DNA of 64,000 bases. It comes from Phragmites australis (taxonomy: Eukaryota; Streptophyta; Magnoliopsida; Poales; Poaceae). Below the pieces are notes generated by a model that searched no databases, had not been told where the DNA came from, and saw only the letters and a list, made by a program, of their open reading frames with translations. Location: positions 3,162,001 to 3,226,000 of the forward strand of contig NC_084929.1 in NCBI RefSeq assembly GCF_958298935.1, written 5' to 3'. A program made the position numbers and the translations under genes. This document shows, one piece after another, positions 43,926 through 55,879 of this stretch. The stretch's first letter is position 1. Each line of letters opens with the position of its first letter.

Positions 43926-43936
43926 GATTTTGCAAA

Positions 43937-44075
43937 TTTGACATTAATATTAAAAATTTGACATTAATATTACAAAGTTGACATTAATATTACAAATTCA
44001 AATTTGACATTAATATTATAAATTCAAATAACTTGAAACCTAAAATTCAAATTTTACATTAATATTACAAAGTTG
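43937..44075. repeat. 20-bp tandem repeat TTTGACATTAATATTA
   Basis: ACATTAATAT recurs at 43941, 43961 and 43981 with a 20-base period, then in degenerate form at 44007 and 44056. Confidence 0.8.
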
Positions 44076-44089
44076 ACACTGAAATTCAA

Positions 44090-45700
44090 ATTCGCCGTTT
44101 TCGTGCTTTCTTGACATAGATCCCTTCATTATGGTCGGAGCGCAGGTATGAAATTTTCTCAGTCGGCGAAAGGTGTGGCACGATTGCAGTAGCAAAAGGG
44201 AGAATTTCATCGAATTGATTGAACCCCTGCTCATCAACGATGTTTGCAACTCCGACGATACATCTTTTCCCAACGAGAATCACATGTCATTTCTTCTTTG
44301 TTGTGTCAGTCACATAAAAGACTTGGCGAACATCTTTAGCGAGTAAGAAGGTTTCAAACTTGTATCTAACATGTTTGAGATCAACGCTATTGAATCCATT
44401 CTTGTCATTTGTGACACCCTTTGCCCCATGTACACAACAGCAGCGAAATAAGGCTACCTTGAATCCCAAGTAGTTCAGCTCCTAGATCTCCTCTATTTGA
44501 CCATAGTATGTGTCCCTCTACATGTCATCGTTACAAGCATCTATACGGACACCACTGTTCTGGTTTATGCTCTTCTCATCTTGGACAACCGTATAAAATG
44601 TGTATTCGTTTATATCGTACCCTTGATATGTCATAATTGTGTATATAGGGCCCGATGCCAGTTTTTTTATCAGAGCACTTGTAGGAGTACTCGATTGTCT
44701 GATTCGATCTCGGAACCAAGTCATAAACCTTCGCATATTTTGCCTCGCAACCCAGGCTTCGATCTTCCCCAGATTCTCTTCAAGTAGCATCTGCTTGTGC
44801 TCATCGACATATGGGCACACTTCGCTCATTTGTTGCAGCACGAGGAAATGAGCTTGGTCGTATGCCTTCGGATCAAGAGTAATTGCCATCTTCCCTAGAA
44901 CTCTCACACCTACGAGCCTCCCTTCATAGCGAGACTTAGGCACACCAATTGGGTTATTTGGGTCAATGTAATTAACATACCACTCCAATATCTCCTCCGT
45001 CGCGTAACCCTACACGATGTATCCCTTAGGAAAGGCTCGATTTCTTACGTACGACTTGAGAACGCCCATATATCTCTCATATGGAAACATGTGATGCAGG
45101 AACATGGGGCCAAGGTATTGTATCTCTTTCACAAGGTGAGCAGTGAGATGTACCATGATATCGAAAAAGGATGGTGCGAAATACACCTAAAGATGACATA
45201 ATCTCAAAGTGTCTTCTTTCTAGCTCCTCCAGTGAGTCTGGATCAAACATCTTTTGTTCAATTAAATTAAAGAAAAAGCATAGGATCAGGATAGCCTAAT
45301 AGCTACCGCAAGAAATGACATCATCATCACATGGCAATCATGTGACTTCATCATGGCAAAATTCATTTTCAGCTCTGTCACCAAAACAAGACTTGCGATG
45401 TTGGACGAGAACTCGTAGAATTCTTTTTTCTCCTTCTTGAAGAGAGTGATAGCTGCTAGGAGTAGGTGTTTTCCTTTGTCAGTATCATGTGCATGGAGCT
45501 CCGGCCTTAAACCTATTTCTTCAAGGTCAGCTTGTGCGTTCTCATGATCATTTCCTTTTCCCTTCATTTGGAGCAATGTACCGATCAGACTCTCGCATAT
45601 ATTCTTCTTTACATGCATATTGTCAATAGAGTGACGAACATCTAATTTTTTTCAATACTTTAGCTCGAATAGTATTGATTTCTTATCAATAGAGCATGGC
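44090..45700 (-). pseudogene. TNP2-type transposase C-terminal part, CACTA copy A
   Basis: It begins near 45700 with SIDKKSILFELKYW and HSIDNMHVKKNICES (usually HNLDVMHVEKNICD), the junction of the TNP2 catalytic part and DUF4218. It continues through EFYEFSSN, YIDPNNPIGVPKSRYEG and AHFLVLQQMSEVCPYVDEH (DUF4218 end), then GFNSVDLKHVRYKFETFLLAKD and GVANIVDEQGFNQFDEI (DUF4216). Several stops and frame changes (about 45290-45000) disrupt it. It is collinear with 58250-59800 of copy B. Confidence 0.82.
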
Positions 45701-46204
45701 CAAAGAATAAAAAAAAATAGGTTCACTAATTTTGGACATGTCAATATTTATTTATGAATTTATCAATATTTATTTATGAATTTATCCAAATTACCTTGTC
45801 AAAAGTGCTCTACGTGCAATGCAATATGACAGCTTCATCTTGTGGTATGACTCAAACAGAAAAATAATAATGCAACTATTGCAAAAATTCCTTGTTCTAG
45901 TAGCCCTACTATAGGCGTGCTTGAATGATTACTAGAAATTTTGAACCATCCAATATTCATAAAATTCTTTGGCACCTTCCTAAGATTGGAAAGTGCCCCA
46001 ACTAAGATATTTTAGATCGTTCAGATCACCAGCATGAGAGGTAAGGGCCTACATATCATTATCAATCAGCAAAGGACAAGTTGCTTCATCAAAGGTCCAC
46101 AAGTGAAAAGAGCACGCCGAATTTGTTCGAAGTGTCTCATTCCTGCTTCGGCAAACAGGCCAAGACCTCTCTCGCAAAAAAAAAAAAAAAAAAAAATGTT
46201 GGTG
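45701..46204. other. Unassigned segment ending in A-tract
   Basis: It contains a 22-bp perfect tandem duplication (45741-45762 and 45763-45784, unit beginning TCAATATTTATTTATG) and ends in a 22-A run at 46175-46196. The A-run after CTCTCTCGC could be a retroelement tail on the plus strand, but no element is recognised. Confidence 0.4.
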
Positions 46205-46690
46205 CATTGTTTGATTGAAGTCGATGCGATTATAAGTGTGTGCATGTAAGTCTTTGTCTGCTGAACTTCTGTTGCTCAAGCTAATTTCAGGCCATTCAAA
46301 ATTTCAGAATTCAGATTACCCATAAAGAAGAGGACTCCAAGAAATAACTGGCCGAAATTCAACTAATATCTGTTATATATAATAAGAATGCAGTTGGGAA
46401 AGTGTTTTTCTAATTCCGACAGTTCAGTAAGGACTGAAGATAAAACTACAGTGCTGCATAACAGAGGGATTTGATTGGTGACTGGTCAGTCAATCACGCA
46501 GTTTCCTACTAACATGAGCATGCATCTATTTATTTTTTACGAAAGTTTAACATGACTAACTAATTTTCACTGCGTCAATTAATTTTTAGACTATTAATTT
46601 TCTTCACACCACATTGTAAAAGTTGCTCTCGGATCCGGTATCCAAAGGAGGTATATGATGAAAGTGTATATTATTCACTGTTATTATGTT
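46205..46690. repeat. Paralogous block, copy 2 (partner 7255-7610)
   Basis: Ordered similarity to 7255-7610 as described there. It lies to the left of gypsy G2, just as the first copy lies to the left of the Sirevirus. Confidence 0.6.
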
Positions 46691-47563
46691 ATTACTATTA
46701 CTCCTTTGCGAATTGTAAACCATAAGGTGCTGCTAAGATTGGCCAATGGCACTAGCTGGCTAGTGTGGAATATCTACTACTGAATTAGTTAGGTAGTAGT
46801 GGAATCAGATAACATAACAACACACGACCATGACTATACATTAATGTTCTGAAGTACAAGAGCCTCATCATCATGCGAATATGCTAACTACTAATCGCAG
46901 CTAGCTGTCCGGTAATTCGACACGCCAAGCAAAATAAATATGCAATCTTCTAAAATACTACAAGAATAAAGGGAAAAGTAAAAAACGGATGCAGATGCTA
47001 TCACTAGTTAATTACGTGTAGCTAATCTATACAAGTTGAGAGCCTATATATACTAAGGTTCGAGAAAGCGGTGAGAACTGACTGGTAATGGAACCATCAA
47101 CCTTGACCCACTTCATCCTATATTTCATGGCAATTTCCATTAAAATGTGAACGTTAGCGTCGAATTTTCAATTCCAATGATTATTTTTTCAATTCAAGAA
47201 GTACGAAGAAATTGGACCCATTTTTGATCCCCTATCTGGACGAAAATTGTGTGAAAGACCAGATCTACTATCCTGGTTCTAGTTTCAAGCTCAGCCTAGG
47301 TATGGAAAAAACCCCTTGGCCTGTACAGCCTGAAATGAATGATCATTTTGAAGAAACAATGTGTGTTTCGTTTTTCTTCTCCAACGAGGGCAGTAATTAT
47401 AACTACAGTTAGGCTCACATTAATAATAATTCGGATCCTGCAGTGAACTATTAGATTTTGTTGGTTTTGTGTATCCAGGTTGGAGGTGTGCTACACACTT
47501 GTGAACTGTATTGTTCTGACCATTAAAATATTAATTTTGAATAATCTGACACAGAAAGATATT
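46691..47563. other. Host-like DNA left of G2, no confident gene
   Basis: A block AATCGCAGCTAGCT (46895) also occurs at 7723, downstream of the broken host gene, and CACACTTGTGAACTGT (47495) matches 19796-19812. The segment is therefore probably the paralogue of the interval split by the Sirevirus. A plus-strand frame at 47158-47412 and a minus-strand exon-like run near 47090-47171 lack support. Confidence 0.4.
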
Positions 47564-48517
47564 TGTTGATAGCGAAAAATGAAACAGTCAATTTTGTTTA
47601 CATGCCAGATAGTCCAGTGTTTCGGGCCGTGTCATCGCCGGACTATCCGGTGTACGAAATGGTGGCCGTAGAAAAGTTTGTTCTCTAGAAAAATTGCTTC
47701 GACGATGCATTTGGTGAAACGTCGGACCATCCAGTGAGTATAGCTTAAATCTTTCAGAAAGTTTTTCTCTCTATATATTATAGTCTGGCGAGTCATCTGG
47801 CGATCGCTGGATTATCCGGCGCGTTCAAAGGAAATTCTTGCAAAGAAATTGCTCAATAGAAAAATCTGTCCGGCGAAGTATCAGATGATCACCGGATCAT
47901 CCGGCACATTCAAGGGAAATTGGTGTAGAGAAGTTGCTCTCCAGAAAAAAAATTCCTACGGAAATTTCTAGTGAGTTCATTTATTGCGCCAGACCATCTA
48001 GTGTTCATTAAATAGAATTTAGGTTTGTTGCTTGATTGAACTCGTCAGATGGTCTAGTGTTCACATTTTTGTTCTCTCCGGACCATCCGGCGTTTAGTCC
48101 GAGTTCGAGTCGGCTTGGAATTTTAGGCGGGTTCTTTTCATGTTTTCAGCCAAACAGGGCGCATGTAGACTAGGGTTAGAATCATATTCCATAAGGACAA
48201 AGTCTAAGCCGCCCCTATAAATAGTTGAGGGGTGGAGGCCGATTGCAACACATCAGTCAATCATCAAATTTCGCATCTACTTTCATTTTTCTTTCCTAAA
48301 TATTAGGGTTAGCTCTGCTGCTCCAAATCCCCATGGTTTGAATGATTTTTCTTTGTTGATTTGCTTGTAAATCAATTGGGCAATGACTCTCAGTTGTTGC
48401 TCAAAATCCTTTGCTTGTTTGCTCGTAAACAAGTCGTGATTTCCCTACAAAATTGGGATAGTTATCAAGGATTTAAGGATTTGTGTGTTGAACGGGTTGA
48501 AAAATCTTGTGCCAGCA
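47564..48517 (+). repeat. 5' LTR of G2
   Basis: 954 bp; CGCCGGACTATCCGGTG (47636-47652), and ACCGGATCATCCGG near 47890; TATA box 48216-48224. Confidence 0.9.
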
Positions 48518-48607
48518 CAAATTGGTTACTTCGCCGGGGAACAACGGTTCTCCATCGACTTCAACACCTAGGGTTTTGGCACTAATCCCCTCCTCTACCT
48601 ACTGTGC

Positions 48608-51160
48608 CATGGCCAGTTAGGAAGCCAAAATCAACCCCAATAATATCATTGCGTCGACGCTTGAAGAGGTTACCGAGGATGATCGCCAAGCCATTGAAGC
48701 TCAAAAGTGGGAGGTGGAGAGGGTAATACTTGCGTGCTACCAAAAGACAAGATAAGGGGTGATCAAGAAGAACGATCCAACGCCGATTATCTACACAAAA
48801 ACTGAGGTAAAGCCCAATGTAAGTGATTCTTCTCATACTTTGTAAGAACAAATTGCGCATATGGTTGATCAATTCTTAGGTGCTGCCATGAGTAACAAAT
48901 TTGACACATCAGCTAAAGGTTTAGATCAATCACTCAATAGCCATTTTGATTCTATAGCTCTAGAGGTGCAAGGTATTAAAGATACACTAAAACAACCCTT
49001 GTTACATGATGCTAGTACTTCCAATTCGAATAATGGTAGCAAATTTCAATAAGGTTGTTTGGGTTCATTGGCACAATTCATGTCACATATGCCTCTACAA
49101 CAAGATATGTCGATGCATCAAATTCATAGCCGAACTAATGTTCTAGGTTCGGTCAATGTTGTGACACCTCCACTTACTACACCAAATGTTATTAAACCAG
49201 AGATTTCATCATTTGTTTTCCGGTACCAACTATTACATCTAGTGTAACTAGCTCGGTTTCACATGTAGCTAATCACAATAGCCGAGTTAATGAAATTTCA
49301 GCAAGCATGCCTATAGTTCCATATAACACCATAGCATATAGTACACCTCCTATACCTCCACAAGGTACTGATATCCCTTATGGTCCATTGTCGGATACTT
49401 TCTTCAATGTACCTCCACAAAATACTCCGTATATGTAGCCCATAGTGCCTCCACAAAGTGTTCCACAAAGTAGTGCGACTCCTCCTCGGCCCCTGGCCGA
49501 GGAACCTATAAGACATGAGAGCATTAGAGAACAAATGGCTAGTCTTTTGAGGGAGCATTTTAGGGGTAGAACCTAAAGGTAGAGCACATTTTTATCAAAA
49601 ATCTTACTTCGATTACTATAATACAATTCCATATCCTTATGGGTTTAATGTTCCTAACTTTGTTAAGTTTAATAGGGACGATGGTAGAATCACAATGGAA
49701 CATATATGGAAATTTCTTGCACTATGTGGCGAAGCCAGCTGTAGTGATGCTTTAAGATTGCATTTATTTCGTTTATCACTTTCTGATAATGCATTTACTT
49801 GGTTTACTTCGCTTGAACCCAATTCTATTCATACATGGGCACAAATTGAGCAAAAGTTTCACTAGTATTTCTATACTGGAGATGTAGAAATGAGGTTGAT
49901 TCATTTAACATCGGTTAAACAAAACTATAATGAGTCCGTCTCTAAATATATTAGAAAGTTTAGAGATACTAAAAATCGATGTTTTAATGTAGCACTATCC
50001 AATAGGGATCTTGCTGAATTAGTTTTTGCTAGTTTGCATGCAGACATAGAAAAAAAGTTAGAGGGGCAAGAATTTTCAGATATGAACCAAGTCCAGCGGG
50101 CTCTAGCTCAAGAAAGTCATGCCAAAGAGTATAGAAAAGTCCAAAATTTTAGTGAGAAGAGAAAAGTGGATCGTTCGGGTATTAATGTAGTTGAATATTA
50201 GGCAATTCACCGGATGAGGATAGTATTGATATGTGCATAGCTGAGTGAGCATGTAAATCTAAATCTAAACCATCTGTATGCTCCGCTTTGAAGCGACTCC
50301 ACAAAAGAATCGGCAAGAAGAGATAAAATTTACATTTGATGTTACTAAATGTGATAAGATATTTGATTTCTTGCTATAGAAAAACAGATTAGTTTGCCTC
50401 CTAATCATGTTATTACACCACTGGAGGAGCTTAAGAAGTGTACATATTGCGAATAACATAATTCTTTTTTCTCGTGCTACTAATGAGCAATGTCTTTCGT
50501 CGACAGGTTCAGTCGGTTATTAATGAAGGACGATTGAAGTTCGCTGAAAATTCTAAGATGAAGCTAGATAGTGATCTATTCCCTATCAACACGGTCAATT
50601 TTGAAGGCAAGAAAGTCTTGATTCTGCCATCCCAAGCCGAGTCGACTAAAGGTAAGAATATGGTTATTGGTGAGGATAATGTGCAACTAATGATGATCAA
50701 ACCTAAAATCCTAGAGGTTGATCATTGAAAAGTGAATGAAAACAAAAACAAAGATACTAAGAAGCTTGAAAAGCCAAAACCTACATTTAGTGCACTTTTT
50801 GCTAAGTACGAGAGTGGCAAGACCAGCCGAAAGGGAGGCAACTGGCCAAGTACTCTTAAGCGTTCAAGGTCACCTCTGAAGCATGAGTTGGAGGGAGGAA
50901 AAGACAATAGGAGAGTAATATTACAACAGCTCTGTTTCCTCCATTTGGGTCACCAATGCCTATGATGTGGGGGCTTCCTCCTATGATGTGTTCACCGTGT
51001 CCATGGGGTTGGTATAGACCTTGGGTGCCACCTCTTATGTCGTTTGCACCGTTTCATCTGGGATGGACAACACTTAAACATTCGACATTCGACAGGCTAC
51101 CTCATCCTAAATAAGATCGGTTTAGTTCAGGAAATAGGTCAAAAGATTGGAGGGATAGAA
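48608..51160 (+). pseudogene. gypsy G2 gag
   Basis: The start MAS is followed at once by TAG. Collinear with G1 gag. The retrotrans_gag core is best preserved at 49690-50201: TWAQIEQKF, NESVSKYIRKFRDTKNRC and LAELVFASLHADIEKKLEG. Several stops occur elsewhere. Because G2 has no foreign insert, it supplies the reference for the G1 insertion at 27990. Confidence 0.8.
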
Positions 51161-51169
51161 GGGAAAGTT

Positions 51170-52200
51170 AATTATTTGAGGCAGTTCATATCTAAGTTGT
51201 TCGGCAAGATTAGTGCCTTTTAGTCCTATACTTTAGTTGAAGAAAGAAGCCAATTTTACTTGGGGGCAGAACAACAACAAGTCTTTGAGGATATCAAAAC
51301 ATACTTGTCGGCACCCTCTATACTTAGGGCGTCTAAAGACGGGATTCCGTTTCAGTTATATATTGCTGCAGAAGACATGGTTATAGGTGATGTCCTAACA
51401 CAAGAAAATGAAGGGAAAGAATATGTGATCACTTATTTGAGTCGGTATCTCTTTGATGCGGAAATGAGGTATGTGTTTATTGAAAAATTGTGTTTGTCCT
51501 AGTATTATGCATGCACCAATCTGAGACATTATTTACTTTCTAGTACTTGCATGGTTGCATGCTAAACCAATGTTATTAAATACATGCTGCAAAAGCCAAT
51601 TTTGGTTGGTAGAATCGAAAAGTGGGCATATGCTTTGATTGAGTATGATTTGGCTTATGAACCATTAAGATCCATGAAAGGTCAAATTGTAATTGATTTT
51701 ATTGTTGATCATCGTATCGATAGTGATATTTTGATTGGTGTTGTCTATGTGTATTCATGGAAGTTATATTTTGATGGCTCCATTTGTAGAAAAGGTCAAG
51801 GTGTTTGTATAGTGTTAGTTTCACCTAGAGGTGCTATTTTTGAAACATCGGTTCGCTTAGAATACTTTTGTCCATTCGCTTAGAATACTTTTGTACCAAC
51901 AATCAAGCTGAGCACATGGCTCTTTTACTAGGCTTGCAAATTTTAGAATCCATAGGTGTGAAAAACATAGAAGCATTTGGTAATTCATTATTAGTAGTAC
52001 AACAGGTTTCAAAAAATTTTAATGCTTTGATGGGTCACTAAATAGCTATTTAGATAGGTGCTTGGATATTATAGCAACTTTAGATGATTTCACCTTTACC
52101 CACATATCTAGAGAAGAAAATATGAGGGCAAATGACTTAGCGCAACAAGCATCCGGTTATCGAGTAAGTAGAGGGATGCTCTTTGAGAAAAGTCGTTCTT
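51170..52200 (+). pseudogene. G2 RNase H (RT-linked) and second RNase H
   Basis: The first RNase H: GAEQQQVFEDIKTYLSAPS, FQLYIAAEDMVIGDVLTQE and TYLSRYLFDAEMRY (51260-51502). The second: WKLYFDGSICRKGQGV (51750-51800) with the catalytic Asp present, then NNQAEHMALLLGLQILES. A duplicated stretch near 51855-51890 (CTTAGAATACTTTTGT twice) disrupts the second domain. Several stops. Confidence 0.8.
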
Positions 52201-53480
52201 GGTTTGTGCTAATGCCTCTTTAGCCGAACAGCAGGAGGATGGTTCGATTTTGCTTGAAAATTCAGATTTTTCCACGACCATTGATTGGAAGAAGTCATTA
52301 ATTGAATATGTAGAAAGTCCTAGTTCATTAGTAGATAGGAAAGTTAAGCAGCAGGCTTTGAAATATGTGATGTTGGATGGTGAATTGTATCGTTGTACTA
52401 TAGATGGGTTGCTTCTAAAGTGCTTGGGCTCAGAGCAAAGTAAAATTGCTATGGGAGAAGTACACGAAGGGTTTTTTGTTATACATCAGACAACTTTAAA
52501 AATGAAGTGTTTGTTAAAGAGGGCTGGTTTTTATTGGCCAACTATATTAGAAGGTTGTTTAAATATTACAAAGGATGTGAAGCATGTCAAAAATTCGGTG
52601 ATATAAAATTAGCTCTTGTTTCTATGTTGTATCCTATCATTAAACCATAGCCATTTCATGGACGGCCTTTAGATTTTATCAGCTAAATTTATCCTCCATC
52701 TTCCAAAGGTCACCGCTTTGTTTTTGTTGCTATGGGTTATTTTACAAAGTGGACTAAGGTCGTTCTATTGAAGAATATGACACATAAAGAGGTAATCAAG
52801 TTTATTTTGGAGCATATCATTTATAGATTCAGCATTCCACAAACTTTAACTACCAATCAAGATTCTTCTTTTATTTCTCATCAAGTGTGTGAATTTTCTG
52901 AATTGTTTAGAATTAAGTTTTTCAATTCATCACCATATTATGCTCAGGCTAATGGACAGATCGAGCCAAGAAATAAAATTTTGATTAAGTTCATAAAGAA
53001 GAAAATAGACGAGTATACAAAAAGATGACATGAGATTTTTAGTGAAGCATTGTGGGCTTATCGCATATCTAGGTATAGTGCTACTAAAGTTACTCCTTAT
53101 AAGTTGGTATATGGATAAGAGGTAGTTTTGTCCATTGAGGTAAATCTTGGTGTGTTGAGGGTGGCAAGACAAAATGACTTGTCGGCCGTGGATTATTATG
53201 ATGCTATGATAGGTAGGATAGATGACCTCATCAACTAAAGGCTTAAAGCTTCGAGACAGATTAAGAAGGATAAATTGAGAGTAGTTAGAGCCTACAACAA
53301 GAAAGTAAAGGAAAAATCGTTTTAAGTAGGAGATTTGGTTTGGAAGACAATTTTATCTATTGGGTCTAAAGATAATAAGTTTGAGAAGTAGTCTCCTAGT
53401 TGGGATGGTCCTTATAAAGTTGTAGAAATTATTCCTAAAAATTCATATATGTTGCAATATTTATAAGAAGATAAGTTACC
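52201..53480 (+). pseudogene. G2 integrase (degenerate)
   Basis: Zinc segment EVHEGFFVIHQTTLKMK, then rve core: TLTTNQDSSFISHQV and YYAQANGQIEPRNK. The second catalytic Asp (TTDQG in G1) is Asn here; Glu is retained. The C-terminal end (YKVVEIIPKNSYM) is recognisable. Stops near 52650, 53028 and 53118. Confidence 0.82.
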
Positions 53481-53717
53481 TAGAGCTCTTAATGGAAAAT
53501 ATTTGAAAAAAATATTATTCTGGTGTATGCCAAGATACATAAAAGAGATGCAGTTTGTCATCGCCCTAAGACATAATTGTACATGGGTGGCCGATGAGGT
53601 TTATCACGGTCCTAAACACATACATGCATAACCGAAAATACATAGTGGGTTTTTCATTATTATTGTGCATAAAAGTGTTTTTGGTACACAAATTTTACTA
53701 AGAAATAGGGGGGCATG

Positions 53718-54412
53718 TGTTGATAGCGAAAAATGACACAACCAAATTTTTTACATGCCGGATAGTTCGATGACACAACCAAATTTTTTACATCACTGGA
53801 CTATCCGGTGTGTGAAATAGTGAAATTATGCAAAAAAGTTTGTTCTCTAGAAAAATTGCTCTGGTGATGTATTTGGTGAAACGCCGGACCATCTGGTGAG
53901 TATAGCTCAAATATTATAGAAAGTTTTGTTGTATGGAATATTAGTCCGGTAAGTCATCTGGCACGTTCAAAGGAAATTCTTCCAAAGAAATTGCTTTCTG
54001 AAAAAATCTGTCCAGCGAAGTATCAGATGATCGCCGAATGATCCAGTGCGTTCAAAGGAAATTCGTGTAGAGAAGTATCTCTTAGAAAAAATTGTTCCGG
54101 CGGAAGCCTTCGGTAAGTTCATTTATTGCGCTGGACCATCCGAGTCTGAGTCGACTTGAAATTTTAGATCTGTTTGGACTCTTTATGTTTTCGGTCAAAT
54201 AAGGCATGTATAGGCTAGGGTTAGAGTCGTATTCCATAAGAGTTAAGTCCAAACTGCCCCTATAAATAGTTGAGAGGGTGAAAATCAATTGCAACACATC
54301 AGTTAATCGCCAAATTTCGCATCTATTTTTTTTTTCTTTCCTGCACATTATTGAGATAGTCCAGAAGTCAAGAATGTGTATGTTACACAGGTTGCAAAAT
54401 ATTGTGCCAACA
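53718..54412 (+). repeat. 3' LTR of G2
   Basis: Preceded by the polypurine tract AAGAAATAGGGGGGCA (53701-53716). It has deletions relative to the 5' LTR, for example around 54140. TATA box 54261-54269. Confidence 0.88.
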
Positions 54413-54469
54413 ATATTCATTCTAAAAGAATACGTGTGCGGGTACATCTTAAAGACTTAATGGTTTCCA

Positions 54470-55085
54470 TCAGAAAATTCATGGAAATCTCGTTCCCTGA
54501 AAGCCCAAAAGAGTTGGGTCGAATCTGGGCTGCCTGTTGTCGATCGGTTCCCCACAGAAATTGTTCGAAATGTTGGGCTCCTAATTTCAGCTAGGGTGCT
54601 TAACTGTTTATGGAAGCATCCTGAAGACGAATTAAGTTCTTATTCGGTGCAGATCATGCATAAAAATGCTCTGGTACTTGATCAGGAAAGCCTGCTTCAG
54701 CAAAGTTAAACATCAGAGTCAAATCACCGGCAAAATGTAGCTCAATATCGTAGTCGAAATCGTAACCGGAATCAAACACTTCACCGATATGGAGGAAGCT
54801 GCCGATGCAAATCTATTGTGTTGTCAGACTGCTCCACGTACATTTGCAAATATGGATCAAGGCATCTAACTAGCTGCCTGCCTGGATTGATAAATCGATG
54901 CAAGGGTAAGTTTGATGTTGCACGTTTGCAGAAGCGCATGCGTCAGGTGCCTTCCACAACGGCTGGTAGCCTGGGAAACTTGACTCGATGTCTCGGTCGT
55001 TCGATTGGGGTGGGTACGTCCTCCAATCCTGAAGTAGCGGGCGCATGCGTGAACCCTAAAAGCAGCTATATGCACTGACGACGAC
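54470..55085 (-). repeat. Paralogous block, copy B (partner 19860-20690)
   Basis: Ordered similarity to 19860-20690. On the minus strand around 54640-54795 an uninterrupted coding-like run contains GEVFDSGYDFDYD and FNFAEAGFPDQVPEHFYA, where copy 1 has an indel-shifted version. No domain recognised. Confidence 0.5.
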
Positions 55086-55089
55086 TTTT

Positions 55090-55534
55090 TTCTTTCTTGG
55101 TTCGCGGAAATATCGCAGCCGGAATCACACACGTACTTGACCGATCGAGAATGCTGCCGATGCAAAACTATTGTGTTGCTCAGACTGCTCCACGTACATT
55201 TGCAAATATCGATCAAGGCATCTAACTAGCTAGCTGCCTAGCTTGATAGATAAATCGATGCAAAGGTAAGGTTGCGGTTACACGTTTGCCGAAAGCGCAT
55301 TCATCTGGTGCCTTCCACACCGGCTGGGAGCCTGGGAGACTTGACTCGATGTCTCGATCCTTCGATTGGGGTGGGTACGTCCTCCAATCCTGAAGTAGCG
55401 CATGCGTGAACCCTAAAAGCAGCTATATTCTCCGACGGTGACTTCTTCGGTTCTTCCCAGGTGTGAACTGCTTTTTTCTTTCTTTTTCCCTCTTTTAGAA
55501 GACTGTCTGAGATAGTCATGATGTCTTTGTACCG
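55090..55534 (-). repeat. Paralogous block, copy C (tandem with copy B)
   Basis: It repeats the second half of copy B (about 54750-55085) in direct orientation, e.g. ATTGTGTTG-TCAGACTGCTCCACGT, GATCAAGGCATCTAACTAGCT and TTCGATTGGGGTGGGTACGT. It extends further, to CTGTCTGAGATAGTCATGATG, which matches 20651-20670. A minus-strand run AAFRVHACATSGLED is shared with copy B as FRVHACARYFRIGG in a shifted frame. Confidence 0.6.
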
Positions 55535-55848
55535 GTTAGATGCAAACTGGCACTGATGAAATATCAGTGTTAGTTCGTAACATTTTGAGCTCAATCGTTA
55601 ATCGTAACATTCTGAAATCGATCAACAATCGAGCCTGATTAGACCGGCACTGATATAGGGTCCGAACCTAAAATTTTACTTCAATAAACTTTTAGCTCGT
55701 AAGCCCTCATGTCCGCTTTCTCCTATCTCCTCTGCACCACGCTCTCCTCTCTCCTCATCCTCTCTCTCTCACTCTGGTCTCCTTTTTTCCTCTCTCTCTC
55801 AAACTCTCCTCCCTCTCTCGCCATGCGCCTCTCTCTCCTCCCTCTCTC
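55535..55848 (+). mobile_element. Fragment of a CACTA element related to 22771-23914
   Basis: It shares ACCGG-GGCACTGAT blocks, GG[G/A]-CC-AACC[T/C]AAAATTT and the pyrimidine-rich CTCTCTC tail with the 5' third of the 22771 element. It is cut at 55848 by the start of CACTA copy B. Confidence 0.5.
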
Positions 55849-55879
55849 CACTACGTGAAAACCGGACAAAGAAGACATA

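Larger units (their letters stand above)
35609..45700 (-). mobile_element. CACTA (En/Spm) element, copy A, 5' end not found
   Basis: The 3' end on the plus strand reads CAGTACGTGAAAA (one change from the CACTACGTGAAAA start of copy B). It is followed by subterminal GTGACGGGT repeats (35632-35870, continuing 37534-37700 after a nested solo LTR). On the minus strand a TNP2-type transposase remnant (45700-44090) precedes a Transposase_24/Ulp1 gene (40982-38150), the same order as in copy B at 55849-64000. The 5' part of TNP2 and the 5' terminus are missing, so the right boundary is where homology to copy B ends. Confidence 0.75.
47564..54412 (+). mobile_element. Ty3/gypsy element G2 with internal deletion
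   Basis: LTRs 47564-48517 and 53718-54412, TGTTGATAGC...GCCA[G/A]CA, flanked by ATATT at 47559-47563 and 54413-54417. Same family as G1. Gag passes directly into the first RNase H at about 51166, so protease and most of RT are missing (about 2.3 kb relative to G1). The 3' LTR is about 260 bp shorter than the 5' LTR. Inactive. Confidence 0.92.

Noticed and set aside
46175..46196. 22-A run as evidence of a processed pseudogene
   Set aside because: No coding sequence or target duplication could be linked to the A-run, so it is only reported as an unassigned tail.
47158..47412. Open plus-strand frame of about 83 codons
   Set aside because: No ATG start, no recognised motif, and the paralogous interval around the Sirevirus does not show it.
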